DNA from: Pseudomonadota bacterium
GTDB taxonomy: Bacteria > Pseudomonadota > Gammaproteobacteria > Burkholderiales > Ferrovaceae
Assembly: GCA_021796835.1 (NCBI GenBank)
Contig: JAKABO010000007.1
Span: 1 to 64,000 of the forward strand
DNA length: 64,000 bases
Direction of reading: 5' to 3'
Made by a program: the position numbers and the translations under genes. Shown here piece by piece: positions 46,934-59,418 of this stretch. The notes under the pieces are model-generated. The model ran no database searches. It saw only the letters and a list, made by a program, of their open reading frames with translations, and was not told the origin of the DNA. Within the stretch, counting starts at the first letter, position 1, and the number at the start of each line of letters is the position of its first letter.

Positions 46934-47416
46934 ATGCCGACCGCTTGTTTAGAATTCCTCCCCACGTTGCGCGAATTGGTGCGCACCTATCAGGCTTTTG
47001 ATGCCTTTTCGAGCGCCCATATCCGAACGCTGGGGCTGACCTCGCCCCAGTTCGATGTCATTGCCACCCTGGGGAATACGCAGGGGATGAGTTGTCGGGA
47101 TATCGGCCAAAACACCCTGATGGTCAAGGGAACCCTGACGGGTGTACTCGACCGCCTGGAGCAAAAGGGCCTGATTTTCAGGATCTCCCACCCCACCGAC
47201 GGGCGCAGCACTCTGGTCAGGCTGAGTCCGGCAGGTGAAGACCTGTTTGCCCGGATATTTTCCGCCCATCTGGCCTACCTGGAACCGGTCTTCGCCGAAC
47301 TGGGCAAGGAGACTCTGGAGACCTTGCGCCAACAACTCGAACAGTTGCGCCACAGTCTGGAAAATCAGTCTACCCCCCCCTCCGGTCAGGAAGATTTCAG
47401 CCGGGCGCGGCGTTGA
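46934..47416 (+). CDS. MarR-family transcriptional regulator
   Basis: 160 aa from ATG 46934. The winged helix is clear: GLTSPQFDVIATLG, then MSCRDIGQNTLMVKGTLTGVLDRLEQKGLI as the HTH pair, and HPTDGRSTLVRLSPAGEDL as the wing. In-frame ATGs farther upstream would place the operator-like repeat inside the coding region. The effector is unknown. The last codons include a C8 run and overlap the convergent rnfH by 31 bp. selO is divergent and could be a target. Confidence 0.9.
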   Translation: MPTACLEFLPTLRELVRTYQAFDAFSSAHIRTLGLTSPQFDVIATLGNTQGMSCRDIGQNTLMVKGTLTGVLDRLEQKGLIFRISHPTDGRSTLVRLSPAGEDLFARIFSAHLAYLEPVFAELGKETLETLRQQLEQLRHSLENQSTPPSGQEDFSRARR

Positions 47417-47655
47417 GCCTTGGGGTCCACCTGGCGAGGCCGATAAATTTCCACGCGGTCCCCCGAATGCAAGGGAGTGGTCAGACTGCGGACCCGCCCC
47501 CACACCCCGATCGCCATCTGCGCCCAGTCGATCTCCGGATACGCCTCCAGCACACCCGAGGCCGTCAGGGCATCCGCAACGAGCGCCGTGTCGGCAACCC
47601 TTACCTTCCGGATGAACTGGTGTTCAGGCAAGGCGTAGACGACCGTCACTTCCAC
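47386..47655 (-). CDS. rnfH: RnfH family protein (ubiquitin-like fold)
   Basis: 89-aa protein of the RnfH/UPF0125 family, beginning VTVVYALPEHQFIRKVRV and containing IGVWGRV and DRVEIYRPRQVDPKAQRR. The function is not settled; it is nearly always encoded after ratA, as here, three bases away. Co-transcribed with ratA. Confidence 0.93.
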   Translation of the reverse strand: MEVTVVYALPEHQFIRKVRVADTALVADALTASGVLEAYPEIDWAQMAIGVWGRVRSLTTPLHSGDRVEIYRPRQVDPKAQRRARLKSS

Positions 47656-47658
47656 GCC

Positions 47659-48093
47659 TCACCCTCCATACAGGTCATCTGCACGCTTGACGAAGGCGTC
47701 GACCATGGTGTTGGCAATGGTGTGAAAAACCGGTCCGACCATTTTTTCCAGCAGGAAACTGGCGAAGCGCCATTCCAGGACAAACTGGATTCGGCAGGCC
47801 TCCGTTCCCAGCGGAACGAAACGAAATTCCCCTTGCAAGTGCTGAAAGGGGCCTTTCTCCAGCACCATGACCATGGATTGGGGAGGGGTTCCCTGATTGC
47901 GCGTCGTAAAACTCTGACGAATGCCATGAAAATTGATGTGCAAGGTCGCAACCGTCAGGTGCCCTTCCTGTTCATGGACCTCTGCCGCACTGCACCAAGG
48001 CAGGAAATGGGGGTATTGAGGAATATCTTCCACCAGTCCATACATCTTTTCGGCGGAATACATCACCAATACCGACTTTTCTACACGCGTCAC
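47659..48093 (-). CDS. ratA: RatA/Coq10-type START-fold protein
   Basis: 144 aa, polyketide-cyclase/START fold, with MYGLVEDIPQYPHFLPWCS and the C-terminal SFLLEKMVGPVFHTIAN. E. coli RatA was reported as a toxin blocking 70S formation, but Coq10 relatives bind ubiquinone, and that is the more likely role. ratA-rnfH divergent from smpB is a conserved proteobacterial arrangement. Confidence 0.93.
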   Translation of the reverse strand: MTRVEKSVLVMYSAEKMYGLVEDIPQYPHFLPWCSAAEVHEQEGHLTVATLHINFHGIRQSFTTRNQGTPPQSMVMVLEKGPFQHLQGEFRFVPLGTEACRIQFVLEWRFASFLLEKMVGPVFHTIANTMVDAFVKRADDLYGG

Positions 48094-48141
48094 GGAGCCA
48101 CCCTAGGGTAAAATACAGGATTCTGCACAAGATACCCCATC

Positions 48142-48585
48142 ATGAGCCTGATCGACAACCGTAAAGCCTTTCACGATTACTTCATCGAAGAACGCCATGA
48201 AGCGGGGATTGTCCTGGAAGGATGGGAGGTGAAGGCCATCCGGGCCGGCAGGGGACAAATCAAGGAAGCCTATGTGGTGATCCTGGAGGGCGAACTGTAT
48301 CTGTTGGGCGCTCACATCAGTCCCTTGCCCACCGCCTCCACCCATATCCACCCGGACCCGACCCGGACCCGCAAGTTGCTCCTGCATGCTGCAGAGATCG
48401 CCAAACTCATCGGCAAGGTAGAGCGGGCGGGCTATACCCTGATCCCCCTCAACCTGCATTACAGCAAAGGACGGATCAAGGTCGACATCGGGTTGGCCAA
48501 GGGCAAAAAACAACATGACAAGCGCGAGGCAGAAAAAGAAAAAGACTGGGAACGGGAAAAACAGCGCTGGCTGAAACAGCGCTGA
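48142..48585 (+). CDS. smpB: SsrA-binding protein SmpB
   Basis: Binds tmRNA and brings it to stalled ribosomes. 147 aa, with N-terminal [31 protein letters not shown], and a basic C-terminal tail ending KQRWLKQR that folds in the decoding site. Divergent from ratA. tmRNA itself is not in the window. Confidence 0.97.
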   Translation: MSLIDNRKAFHDYFIEERHEAGIVLEGWEVKAIRAGRGQIKEAYVVILEGELYLLGAHISPLPTASTHIHPDPTRTRKLLLHAAEIAKLIGKVERAGYTLIPLNLHYSKGRIKVDIGLAKGKKQHDKREAEKEKDWEREKQRWLKQR

Positions 48586-48633
48586 GAAATGAGGGGGACA
48601 AAGGCAGGGCGGGATTTCAACCCCCCCCTTGCC

Positions 48634-48696
48634 TCAGGTGAACATCACGAAGGCAACCGCAGCAAGGAAAAGGATGATGGTAATGGTTTCAAGCAT
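48634..48696 (-). CDS. Possible 20-residue membrane peptide downstream of icd
   Basis: ATG at 48696 opens a 20-codon frame, MLETITIILFLAAVAFVMFT, which is almost one perfect membrane helix. It lies 47 bases after icd on the same strand, with GAAGG about 12 bases before the ATG. A second frame starts at ATG 48703 but encodes no such helix. The gap between smpB and icd holds nothing else. Small hydrophobic peptides like this are real in many bacteria, but a chance frame is possible. Confidence 0.3.
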   Translation of the reverse strand: MLETITIILFLAAVAFVMFT

Positions 48697-48743
48697 GGGT
48701 TCATGCTACCTTCATCCCCGCTGCCCTGTCAACGCCTTTCGGG

Positions 48744-49985
48744 TCAGGCCAGATTGGCGATCAGCGCGGCACCGAATCCCGAACAGGAAACCTGTTGGGC
48801 ACCGTCCATCAAGCGCGCAAAATCGTAGGTCACGGTTTTGGCCTTGATGGTTTTTTCCATGGTGCGAACCAGGGCATCTGCCGCTTCCACCCAACCCATA
48901 TGGCGTAACATCATCTCGGCGGACAAAATCAGCGAACCGGGGTTCACATAGTCCTTGCCCGCATACTTGGGGGCCGTCCCGTGGGTGGCTTCAAACAGGG
49001 CCACCGTATCGGACAGGTTGGCACCCGGGGCGATTCCGATGCCCCCCACCTGAGCCGCCAGAGCATCGGAGATGTAGTCCCCGTTCAGGTTGAGGGTCGC
49101 AATGACATCGTATTCGGCGGGGCGCAGGAGAATTTGCTGGAGGAAAGCATCGGCGATCACATCCTTGATGACAATGCCGTTGGGCAAACGCATCCAGGGA
49201 CCGCCATCCAGCAATTCGGCGCCAAACTCCCGGCGGCACAGGTCATAGCCCCAACTTTTGAACGCGCCTTCGGTGTACTTCATGATATTTCCCTTGTGCA
49301 CCAGGGTCACCGAACGACGCTGGTTGTCCAGGGCGTACTGAACGGCCTTGCGCACCAACCGTTCCGTCCCTTCACGGGAGACGGCCTTGATCCCGATGCC
49401 GGAAGTCTCCGGGAAACGGATGGACGTCACGTTCATTTCCTGCTGCAGGAACGCAATCAACTTGCGCGCCTCGGAGGATTCTGCCGGCCATTCGATGCCC
49501 GCATAAATATCCTCCGAATTTTCCCGAAAAATCACCATGTCGGTCTTATGGGGTTCACGCACCGGACTGGGTACCCCTGTAAACCAGCGCACGGGACGCA
49601 GGCACACATACAGGTCGAGTTGCTGGCGCATGGCCACGTTGATGGAGCGAATCCCCCCGCCCACCGGCGTGGTCAGCGGTCCCTTGATGGACACGACGTA
49701 ATCGCGCAAGACCTGCAAGGTTTCTTCCGGCAGCCAGACATCCGGACCATACATCCGCACCGATTTCTCCCCGGCATACACCTCCATCCAGGAAATCTTG
49801 CGTCGACCGGCGTAACACTGCGCCACCACCGCATCCACCACGTCCTTCATGACGGGAGTGATGTCCACCCCGGTCCCATCCCCCTCGATGAAAGGAATGA
49901 TGGGCTGGTCCGGAACATCGAGCCTGCCATTGGCATCGACCAGAATTTTTTCCCCTGTCACAGGGACCACGATATGCTGATACAT
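48744..49985 (-). CDS. icd: NADP-dependent isocitrate dehydrogenase
   Basis: TCA cycle enzyme making 2-oxoglutarate, 413 aa, close to the 416 of E. coli. Substrate motifs are [13 protein letters not shown] (the Ser of the AceK-type regulatory site), [13 protein letters not shown] and [24 protein letters not shown] helps NADP binding. The start ATG 49985 has GAGG six bases upstream; the longer ATG at 50018 would add an unlikely 11 residues. Confidence 0.96.
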   Translation of the reverse strand: MYQHIVVPVTGEKILVDANGRLDVPDQPIIPFIEGDGTGVDITPVMKDVVDAVVAQCYAGRRKISWMEVYAGEKSVRMYGPDVWLPEETLQVLRDYVVSIKGPLTTPVGGGIRSINVAMRQQLDLYVCLRPVRWFTGVPSPVREPHKTDMVIFRENSEDIYAGIEWPAESSEARKLIAFLQQEMNVTSIRFPETSGIGIKAVSREGTERLVRKAVQYALDNQRRSVTLVHKGNIMKYTEGAFKSWGYDLCRREFGAELLDGGPWMRLPNGIVIKDVIADAFLQQILLRPAEYDVIATLNLNGDYISDALAAQVGGIGIAPGANLSDTVALFEATHGTAPKYAGKDYVNPGSLILSAEMMLRHMGWVEAADALVRTMEKTIKAKTVTYDFARLMDGAQQVSCSGFGAALIANLA

Positions 49986-50196
49986 AAGGGACCTCAACAA
50001 TAAACCCGAGCCGGGCATGATCGAAACGATTTCCCACGATTATACGACCCTTATCTCTCCCGCGTGAAAACCCATCCCCCCACTTTCACTCATGCCGGTC
50101 AACGATTTTCTCCAGTCCTGCGTTAAACTGTGCATGGGAAGCGGCGATCCTTCAACCGCCCGACCCGTCTCCAACTGATCTTTTTGAGGTAACTTC

Positions 50197-53033
<2,837 letters not shown>

Positions 53034-53089
53034 TTTTATCCGTTCCATCCAATAACAAGCCGGCCTGACCGACCGGGGGAGGTACTATT

Positions 53090-53767
53090 ATGTCGGCTGC
53101 TGATGAGATACAAAAAGATATCGAGATACTATCCGAAGTCTTAACTTGCATCCCGTTTGAGTGGGAAGGAAAACAGTGCATCACAGAAATGAAACAGGCG
53201 GGTAGCCGCCATTGGAAACAGATGGAATGGATTGGCTTCTATGCGGAATTTCTAATCCGAGGAGTACTTGCCAACCGCCCTGAAAACTCACGGATTTGTC
53301 CAGAGGGGGATATGTATGGGAACGTTTCCTTCGATCTTAAACGGGCAATCAACTGGGACATAAAAACCCATCCAAATACTGCTCATGGTGCCATTCTCAA
53401 TGACTGTGAGGCCATGGACATCTCATTGAAAAACCATGGACATCATGGAATCCTGATGATCTGCGCTGATTGCCAATACGACACAACCAGCGAGTTCAAG
53501 GCTTGGCATGATACATTGAAAGGCGGGACCAGTCCGTATGAACAGGATAGAAAACAAAGAGGCGCCCCGAGTCGTCGAAGAAAAGTCTCAGCACACTTAA
53601 CAGAGGCTCGCTTTATCGTGTTTGATTCGACAACCATCCAAATTCTTTCAAAAAAGCAAAAAGGCTGGCGAAACGCCGATGGAAGTCCAAGAAGAGAAAA
53701 ATATTCCATATCCAACGCCCAAATCAAAAATCTCACTTCGACGCAACATGATTTTCCATCAAAATAA
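53090..53767 (+). CDS. Putative Type II restriction endonuclease
   Basis: 225-aa protein paired tail-to-tail with a C5 methyltransferase, 15 bases away. I do not recognise the exact family. A PD-(D/E)xK-like centre is visible: GDMYGNVSFD then INWDIKTHPN, with DIK as the D-x-K part. It has no signal peptide or membrane helix. Very strong ribosome site (GGGGGAGG, seven bases before the ATG) for a toxic enzyme. A/T content is clearly higher than in purB and gst, a sign of transfer. The call rests mainly on its methyltransferase neighbour and the DIK motif. Confidence 0.65.
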   Translation: MSAADEIQKDIEILSEVLTCIPFEWEGKQCITEMKQAGSRHWKQMEWIGFYAEFLIRGVLANRPENSRICPEGDMYGNVSFDLKRAINWDIKTHPNTAHGAILNDCEAMDISLKNHGHHGILMICADCQYDTTSEFKAWHDTLKGGTSPYEQDRKQRGAPSRRRKVSAHLTEARFIVFDSTTIQILSKKQKGWRNADGSPRREKYSISNAQIKNLTSTQHDFPSK

Positions 53768-53782
53768 CCCGCTGATCCCCAA

Positions 53783-55168
53783 TCAAAAAAGCAAAGCCAA
53801 TTGAGGTTCTCTATCAAACACCGTTGGATAAACTCCCAACAAAATCCCCGCCACCCTCTGGATCGTACCGACATTTACCGCATTCCCCAACTGTTTATAA
53901 GCAGCTTGTGGGGAAACAGACTTTTTTTGATAGATGTGATCAGGCAATCCCTGCAACCGACCCGCTTCCACCAACGTTAATTTTCGGTAAGTCTTTGCAT
54001 GTTTTCTCAACATCGGCCCCACCACCGAAGTCTGGGTGATCGCCACCAACGCCGGCAGATAGGTAGGGGGTTTGACCCGAATACCACTGGGACGAAACTG
54101 GATCACCAAGTCTTTCAAGGTTCGACCTTTCCGCCCCGGATGCTTTTTCCTGGCCTGCCATTCGAATTTTTGCCGCGAAACCGAAAACTCTGGCACGGTC
54201 AATTGTGCTGTTCCCCATTTCATCTGTTTCCACTGGTCGATAAAATCCTTATTCTCGATATAAAACCGTGAATTCTTGATACGAAAATCCACTTCCCAGG
54301 AGGCCATATCCGCAGTCAATTGTGGCTCTGGCTGAAACGCAAACGCCCAAATTGGAAAACCCGGCAGCAGATCCTGTTCAATGGTTTCTACGAAATAGTT
54401 CCACGCTTCCAGATACATTTCCTCATTCTGACTGACTTCATGATCTTGAATATTTTCTAGGGTTTCATCATCCTCGAGATAGTCCGCAATTCGCCACTGG
54501 TCTGGGTCCCATAACTTCTTTCCCTGCATCCCCTGATTGAACAGGATCAGATTCTCGATCTGTCCCTTTTCCACATCTTCCCGGACCCCCAGAATAAAAA
54601 CTCTCTCCCTGACCTGTGGAGCCCCCCCGAATTTGGGAGGCAACAAGTGGGGACTGAAGATGAGGGGATCTGAAGCCACCACATAACCCAAGTCCCGCAG
54701 TGAAGAAACAATGGTCTGCCAAGTATCGGCATGACGAGGGCCAGCCAGATTCCGAACATTTTCCAAAAATAGGTAGGAAGGACGTTTGGCTTCAATGATT
54801 TGAAGGATATCGAAAAACAAGGTTCCTCGGGTTTTATCTTTAATTCCTTGTTGCCCCCCTGATTTGGAAAAAGGTTGGCAGGGGAAACCGCCACAAAGCA
54901 CCTCGTGATCAGGGACCAGGCGGCTTATGTCTTCGGGGGATAAAAGAGTTTTTTCGTCATCGATGACAGAACGGGTCAAGTGACGAATATTGTCTATGAA
55001 CGGAAATTTTTCTTGAGCAGGGTCAAAGATCTCACGATAAATTTTGCGTGCATCGCCATCGATTTCACACGCCAGCACACACTCCCCCCCCAAAGACCGC
55101 AGAGCGTGATGAAACCCCCCAATCCCGGAAAACAAATCCAAGAACCTGAAGGATGATGCGTTATTCAT
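53783..55168 (-). CDS. DNA (cytosine-5) methyltransferase, Type II
   Basis: 461 aa from ATG 55168 (GAGGG seven bases upstream). Ordered m5C motifs: I LDLFSGIGGFHHAL, IV CGGFPCQPFSKSGGQ with catalytic Cys97, VI ENVRNL, VIII QVRERVFILG, IX TLVEAGRLQGLPD and X YKQLGNAVNVG. The target recognition region between VIII and IX is unusually long (roughly 190 residues), so the site is hard to guess. It is convergent with the putative endonuclease and A/T-rich. No Vsr nicking enzyme or controller gene is next to it. Confidence 0.93.
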   Translation of the reverse strand: MNNASSFRFLDLFSGIGGFHHALRSLGGECVLACEIDGDARKIYREIFDPAQEKFPFIDNIRHLTRSVIDDEKTLLSPEDISRLVPDHEVLCGGFPCQPFSKSGGQQGIKDKTRGTLFFDILQIIEAKRPSYLFLENVRNLAGPRHADTWQTIVSSLRDLGYVVASDPLIFSPHLLPPKFGGAPQVRERVFILGVREDVEKGQIENLILFNQGMQGKKLWDPDQWRIADYLEDDETLENIQDHEVSQNEEMYLEAWNYFVETIEQDLLPGFPIWAFAFQPEPQLTADMASWEVDFRIKNSRFYIENKDFIDQWKQMKWGTAQLTVPEFSVSRQKFEWQARKKHPGRKGRTLKDLVIQFRPSGIRVKPPTYLPALVAITQTSVVGPMLRKHAKTYRKLTLVEAGRLQGLPDHIYQKKSVSPQAAYKQLGNAVNVGTIQRVAGILLGVYPTVFDREPQLALLF

Positions 55169-55360
55169 TGAGCCACCCTCTGTAGTAGAACACTTTGATG
55201 TGCCTATCATAACTCCAAACGAGCCGATCTTTGACACGACAAATGCCACTATTTTTGCCTTTATAAGCACCGCGCACCGTACCGATGTCAGGGCGAATCG
55301 GTTTGAGGAAAAGACTCCCGTGTATAATTCCCCAACTCTTCCATCACAGGATCATTCGTC

Positions 55361-55969
55361 ATGAAACTTCTGGGTTCCGTCACCAGCCCCTTCGTCCGCA
55401 AGGTGCGCGTCGTCCTGATTGAAAAACATATCGATTTTGAGTTGGTGGGCGACGCCATGACAGGAGAGGCGCCCCTGATCGAAAAACATAATCCCCTGGG
55501 CAAAATTCCTGCCCTGGTACTGGATGACGGACTGACCCTGTTCGATTCCCAGGTCATCACGGAATATCTCGACGCCATCAGCCCGGTGGGCCACCTGATC
55601 CCGGATAACCCGCGCGAGCGTGCGGTGGTCAAACGTTGGGAGGCCATGGCCGATGGCATCCTGGATGCCGGAGTCGCCATCGTCCTGGAAAAACGTCGCC
55701 CGGAAACGGAACAAAGTCCCGCCTGGATGGAAAGGCAGCGCGGCAAGATGGAACGGGGGCTTGCCCAGATGTCCAAAGAACTGGGGACCCGCGCCTGGTG
55801 TACCGCCGATGCTCTCAATCTGTCCGATCTGGCCACCGGAAGCCTTCTGTTCTGGCTGGATTTCCGTTTTCCCGAATGGCTCTGGCGTCAGCAATACCCA
55901 AACCTGAACGCGCTGGCGAACAAGTTGGGGCAACGAAAGTCATTCAAGGAAACGCTTCCGAATCCTTAG
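55361..55969 (+). CDS. Glutathione S-transferase family protein (YibF-like)
   Basis: 202 aa. N-terminal thioredoxin fold beginning MKLLGSVTSPFVRKVRVVL, with Ser9-Pro10 in the active-site region and the cis-Pro and glutathione site GKIPALVLDDG...FDSQVITEYL; a helical C-terminal domain follows. The substrate is unknown. A perfect TATAAT at 55323-55328 lies 32 bases before the ATG. The restriction-modification genes stand between it and purB. Its stop overlaps the convergent dedA by 4 bases. Confidence 0.92.
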   Translation: MKLLGSVTSPFVRKVRVVLIEKHIDFELVGDAMTGEAPLIEKHNPLGKIPALVLDDGLTLFDSQVITEYLDAISPVGHLIPDNPRERAVVKRWEAMADGILDAGVAIVLEKRRPETEQSPAWMERQRGKMERGLAQMSKELGTRAWCTADALNLSDLATGSLLFWLDFRFPEWLWRQQYPNLNALANKLGQRKSFKETLPNP

Positions 55970-56613
55970 CGGGAACGGCGCAGGGTGTGGTGCAAGGTGG
56001 CCAGCCCGATGGGGAGCAGGGTCAGCGCCACGATGCCCAGAATCATTTCCGTGAGGTGACCCTTGACAAAGGGAACATTCCCGAACCAGTGACCGGCCAG
56101 CAACAAGGACCCTACCCACGCAACGGCGCCAATGAAATTGAACAGGGCGAACCGCGTGTGGGCCATGTCGCCCACCCCGGCCACGAAAGGCGCATAGGTA
56201 CGCACGATGGGGATGAAGCGGGCCATGACAATGGTTTTTCCGCCGTGATGCTCGTAAAAGGCATGGGCTTCAGCCAGATGCCTGGGATTGAAAAGTACGG
56301 AACGTTCCCAGTGAAATACTTTGGGGCCGATCCAGCGTCCAATCTGGAAATTCAGTTGGTTGCCCAGAAAAGCGCCTGCAGACAGTACCACCCACAACAG
56401 GGGAAGATTGAACGGGCCGGGAGTCAGGGCATTTCCAGCCGCGACGGCCCCTGCCACAAACAGCAGGGAATCTCCCGGCAGCAGGGGTGCAATCACCAAC
56501 CCCGTCTCGCTGAAGATGATCAAGAATAAAATCAGATCGGAGGCATACCCATACTGCTGGCTCAAGGCCACCAGATGATCGTCCAGGTGCGCCAACAAAT
56601 GAAGGATATCCAC
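55966..56613 (-). CDS. dedA: DedA-family membrane protein
   Basis: 215 aa from GTG 56613, giving VDILHLLAHLDDHL, the usual DedA start. Family motifs are ETGLVIAPLLPGDSLLF, GNQLNFQIGRWIG and the conserved FIPIVRTYAPFVAGVG with the arginine needed in E. coli DedA/YghB. Likely acts on lipid-carrier (undecaprenyl phosphate) flipping and membrane potential. It follows secF by five bases and may share its mRNA. Confidence 0.93.
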   Translation of the reverse strand: MDILHLLAHLDDHLVALSQQYGYASDLILFLIIFSETGLVIAPLLPGDSLLFVAGAVAAGNALTPGPFNLPLLWVVLSAGAFLGNQLNFQIGRWIGPKVFHWERSVLFNPRHLAEAHAFYEHHGGKTIVMARFIPIVRTYAPFVAGVGDMAHTRFALFNFIGAVAWVGSLLLAGHWFGNVPFVKGHLTEMILGIVALTLLPIGLATLHHTLRRSR

Positions 56614-56618
56614 GGAAA

Positions 56619-57554
56619 TTACGGGGTATCCGGAAGTTGGCTGGTTTTCCGGTCGCTCACCAGAAAATCGGCACGGGTCATGCCCAGTGCCATGGCAATG
56701 GGGCTGGCCACCAACACGGAGGAGTAGATCCCGAAAAGAATTCCAATGGTCAACGCCAATGCAAAGTAGTGCAGGGCTTCTCCCCCGAAGAAAAGCATGG
56801 AAGTGACCATCAACTGGGTGCATCCATGGGTAATGATGGTCCGACTCATGGTCCGTGTGATGGCATTGTCAATGACCTGAGCCACCGAGGCCCCACGCAT
56901 CTTGCGAAAGTTCTCCCGCACCCGGTCGAACACCACCACGGATTCATTCACCGAATACCCCAGAATAGCCAATACTGCAGCCAGGACGGAGAGGGAAAAC
57001 TCCCACTGAAAGAAAGCAAAAAAGCCCAGGATGATCACCACATCGTGCAGGTTGGCCACGATCGTGGCCACCGCCGGTCGCCATTTGAAACGCAGGGAAA
57101 GGTAGATGACGATGCCCAGGGAAACGAACAAAAGGGCTGCAGAGCCATCCTTGACCAACTCGTCGCCGACCTGGGGGCCGACAAACTCCACCCGCCGCAC
57201 CTGCAAGGAGGCATCCTGTTGCCACAGGGCCTGACGCACCTTTTCCGAAAGAGCGCCACTGCTGACCCCGTGACGCAGGGGCAGACGAATCAATACATCG
57301 TGGGAACTTCCGAAGTTCTGAACATTCGCATCGTTCAGCCCCAACTGCTTCAGGCTCCGACGCATGCCCGTCAAATCTGCTTGACCCGCCGTATGGACTT
57401 CCATGACGGTGCCACCCGTGAAATCCACTGAAAAATTCAGCCCCTTGCTGTACAGAAAAAACACCGCCAACAAAAAGGTGATGAGCGATACCGAAGTGGT
57501 GTATTTCCCCCAACTCATGAAGGGAATGTCACGTTTCATCCGAAAAAATTCCAT
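56619..57554 (-). CDS. secF: Protein translocase subunit SecF
   Basis: 311 aa, six membrane helices with the large periplasmic domain after the first (SVDFTGGTVMEV). Works with SecD to pull exported proteins using the proton gradient. C-terminal RND motifs include GYSVNESVVVFDRVREN and TRTMSRTI. Start ATG 57554 with GAGG five bases upstream. Confidence 0.96.
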   Translation of the reverse strand: MEFFRMKRDIPFMSWGKYTTSVSLITFLLAVFFLYSKGLNFSVDFTGGTVMEVHTAGQADLTGMRRSLKQLGLNDANVQNFGSSHDVLIRLPLRHGVSSGALSEKVRQALWQQDASLQVRRVEFVGPQVGDELVKDGSAALLFVSLGIVIYLSLRFKWRPAVATIVANLHDVVIILGFFAFFQWEFSLSVLAAVLAILGYSVNESVVVFDRVRENFRKMRGASVAQVIDNAITRTMSRTIITHGCTQLMVTSMLFFGGEALHYFALALTIGILFGIYSSVLVASPIAMALGMTRADFLVSDRKTSQLPDTP

Positions 57555-57566
57555 AGCGTCCTCAGG

Positions 57567-59387
57567 TCACATGCCGATGGAAAGATGATCGATCTTGCGG
57601 CGGCGTCCGTAGATCAGGTTGATCAAAGCGCGAGACACCAATACGGAACTGAACATGGAGGTCAGTATTCCAAGCACCAACACCACGGCAAACCCCTTGA
57701 CCGGCCCCGAGCCGAAGGCAAACAGCGCCAGGCCGGCAATCCCCGTTGTCACATTCGAATCCAGGATGGTCCCAAAGGCCCGGTCATAACCCGCATGAAT
57801 GGCAGCCCCCGGCGAATTACCATTGCGCAACTCTTCCCGAATACGCTCGTTGATCAGCACGTTGGCATCGATGGCCATCCCCACGGTCAACGCAATCGCT
57901 GCCATGCCCGGCAGGGTGAGCGTGGCTTGCAGCAAGGATAACAACCCCACCAGCAAAAGGACATTGGCCGCCAGGGCCACCACCGATACGGTCCCGAACA
58001 GGGCGTAATAAACCACCATGAAAACCGCAATGGCAGCAAATCCGATCCAGGTGGAATGAAACCCCCGGGCAATGTTTTCCGCCCCCAGACTGGGTCCCAC
58101 GGTCCGCTCTTCCAGAAAATCCATGGGGGCCGCCAAGGCTCCGGCGCGCAGCAATAACGCCAGATCATTGGCCTCCTTGGAACTTTGCAGCCCGGTAATC
58201 TGAAAACGCGCCCCCAGTTCATCCTGTATGGTGGCCACACTGATGGCTTCGGTCTTGCTCTTTTCCAGAAGCAGGATGGCCATGCGTTTTTTGAGATTGT
58301 CGCGCGAGACCTGACGGATGATGCGCGCACCCTTGGCATCCATGCTGATGTTCACGGTGGGACGATTGTTCTGGGAATCAAAGCCGGCACCGGCATCGGT
58401 AATGACATCCCCGCTCAACACCACGGCCTTGCGCACGAATACCGGAATCCCCTGGCGATCGAGCACCAGCAGATCGCCAGCGGGCGGCACCTGGGTCACC
58501 GAAACCGGGTTGGGATGATCTTCATCCACCAGATGGATTTCCAGAGAGGCCGTTCGACCGATGATGTCCTTGGCCTTGGCCGTATCCTGCACGCCGGGGA
58601 GTTGAACGATGATGCGGTCTGCGCCCTGCTGCTGGATGATCGGTTCCTTGGCGCCCAACTCGTTGACCCGGTTACGCAAGGCCAGAATATTCTGCTTGAC
58701 GGCCTGATCCTGGATAGCCGTGCGGGTTTCCGGCTTCAAAGACAACACCAGATCGTCCCCTTCGGCCTTCAGATTCATATCATGGTGCGTGTTTTCCAGA
58801 ACTTGCTGGGCGGAAGACAAGGAGGTCCCATCATGAAAATGCACCACCAGACTTTCCCCGTCCCGGTTCAGTCCGTCGTAGTAAATCTGTTTGTCCTGCA
58901 ACTCCGACCGAACTTCCGCCGCATCCCCTTCCAGTCGCTTGGTCAGCGCGGCCTGCTGATCCACCTGGAGCAGAAAATGCACCCCGCCCGACAGATCCAG
59001 CCCCAGATACATGGGCAATGCACCAATCTCCGACAGCCAGGACGGAGAATTGGGCACCAGGTTGAGCGCCACCACATAGCGCTGAGGCTGTCCCTCGGGG
59101 TTCAGCGCACGATCGATGATGTCCCGCGCCTTCAATTGAGTATCCGTATCGGCAAAGCGCACCCGCAATCCAGTCCCATCGAGGGAAGCACGGGTCTCGA
59201 CCAACTGGGCCGCCCTCAGGGCCTGTTCCACCTGATTTTGCATCCCCGGCCCCAGGGGAGGGGTGGTTCCCAGCGGGGAGATCTGGACGGCAGGCGACTG
59301 GCCGAAAAAATTGGGCAGCGTATACAGTGCGCCCAGAGCAATCACACAAAAGACCAGCAAATTCTTCCAGAGCGGAAAACGGTTCAT
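57567..59387 (-). CDS. secD: Protein translocase subunit SecD
   Basis: 606 aa. N-terminal helix, large periplasmic P1 domain with LGLDLSGGVHFLLQVD, and a C-terminal membrane domain with GMAIDANVLINERIREE carrying the Asp of the proton path. Start ATG 59387 with AGGA seven bases upstream (a TTG lies directly before). Twelve bases from secF. Confidence 0.96.
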   Translation of the reverse strand: MNRFPLWKNLLVFCVIALGALYTLPNFFGQSPAVQISPLGTTPPLGPGMQNQVEQALRAAQLVETRASLDGTGLRVRFADTDTQLKARDIIDRALNPEGQPQRYVVALNLVPNSPSWLSEIGALPMYLGLDLSGGVHFLLQVDQQAALTKRLEGDAAEVRSELQDKQIYYDGLNRDGESLVVHFHDGTSLSSAQQVLENTHHDMNLKAEGDDLVLSLKPETRTAIQDQAVKQNILALRNRVNELGAKEPIIQQQGADRIIVQLPGVQDTAKAKDIIGRTASLEIHLVDEDHPNPVSVTQVPPAGDLLVLDRQGIPVFVRKAVVLSGDVITDAGAGFDSQNNRPTVNISMDAKGARIIRQVSRDNLKKRMAILLLEKSKTEAISVATIQDELGARFQITGLQSSKEANDLALLLRAGALAAPMDFLEERTVGPSLGAENIARGFHSTWIGFAAIAVFMVVYYALFGTVSVVALAANVLLLVGLLSLLQATLTLPGMAAIALTVGMAIDANVLINERIREELRNGNSPGAAIHAGYDRAFGTILDSNVTTGIAGLALFAFGSGPVKGFAVVLVLGILTSMFSSVLVSRALINLIYGRRRKIDHLSIGM

Positions 59388-59418
59388 CAATATTCCTGGT
59401 GCGGCCTCCGAGGCCGGT

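Noticed and set aside
47372-47379. C8 run near the end of marR as a slip site
   Set aside because: A shift there would only change the last few residues outside the DNA-binding domain.
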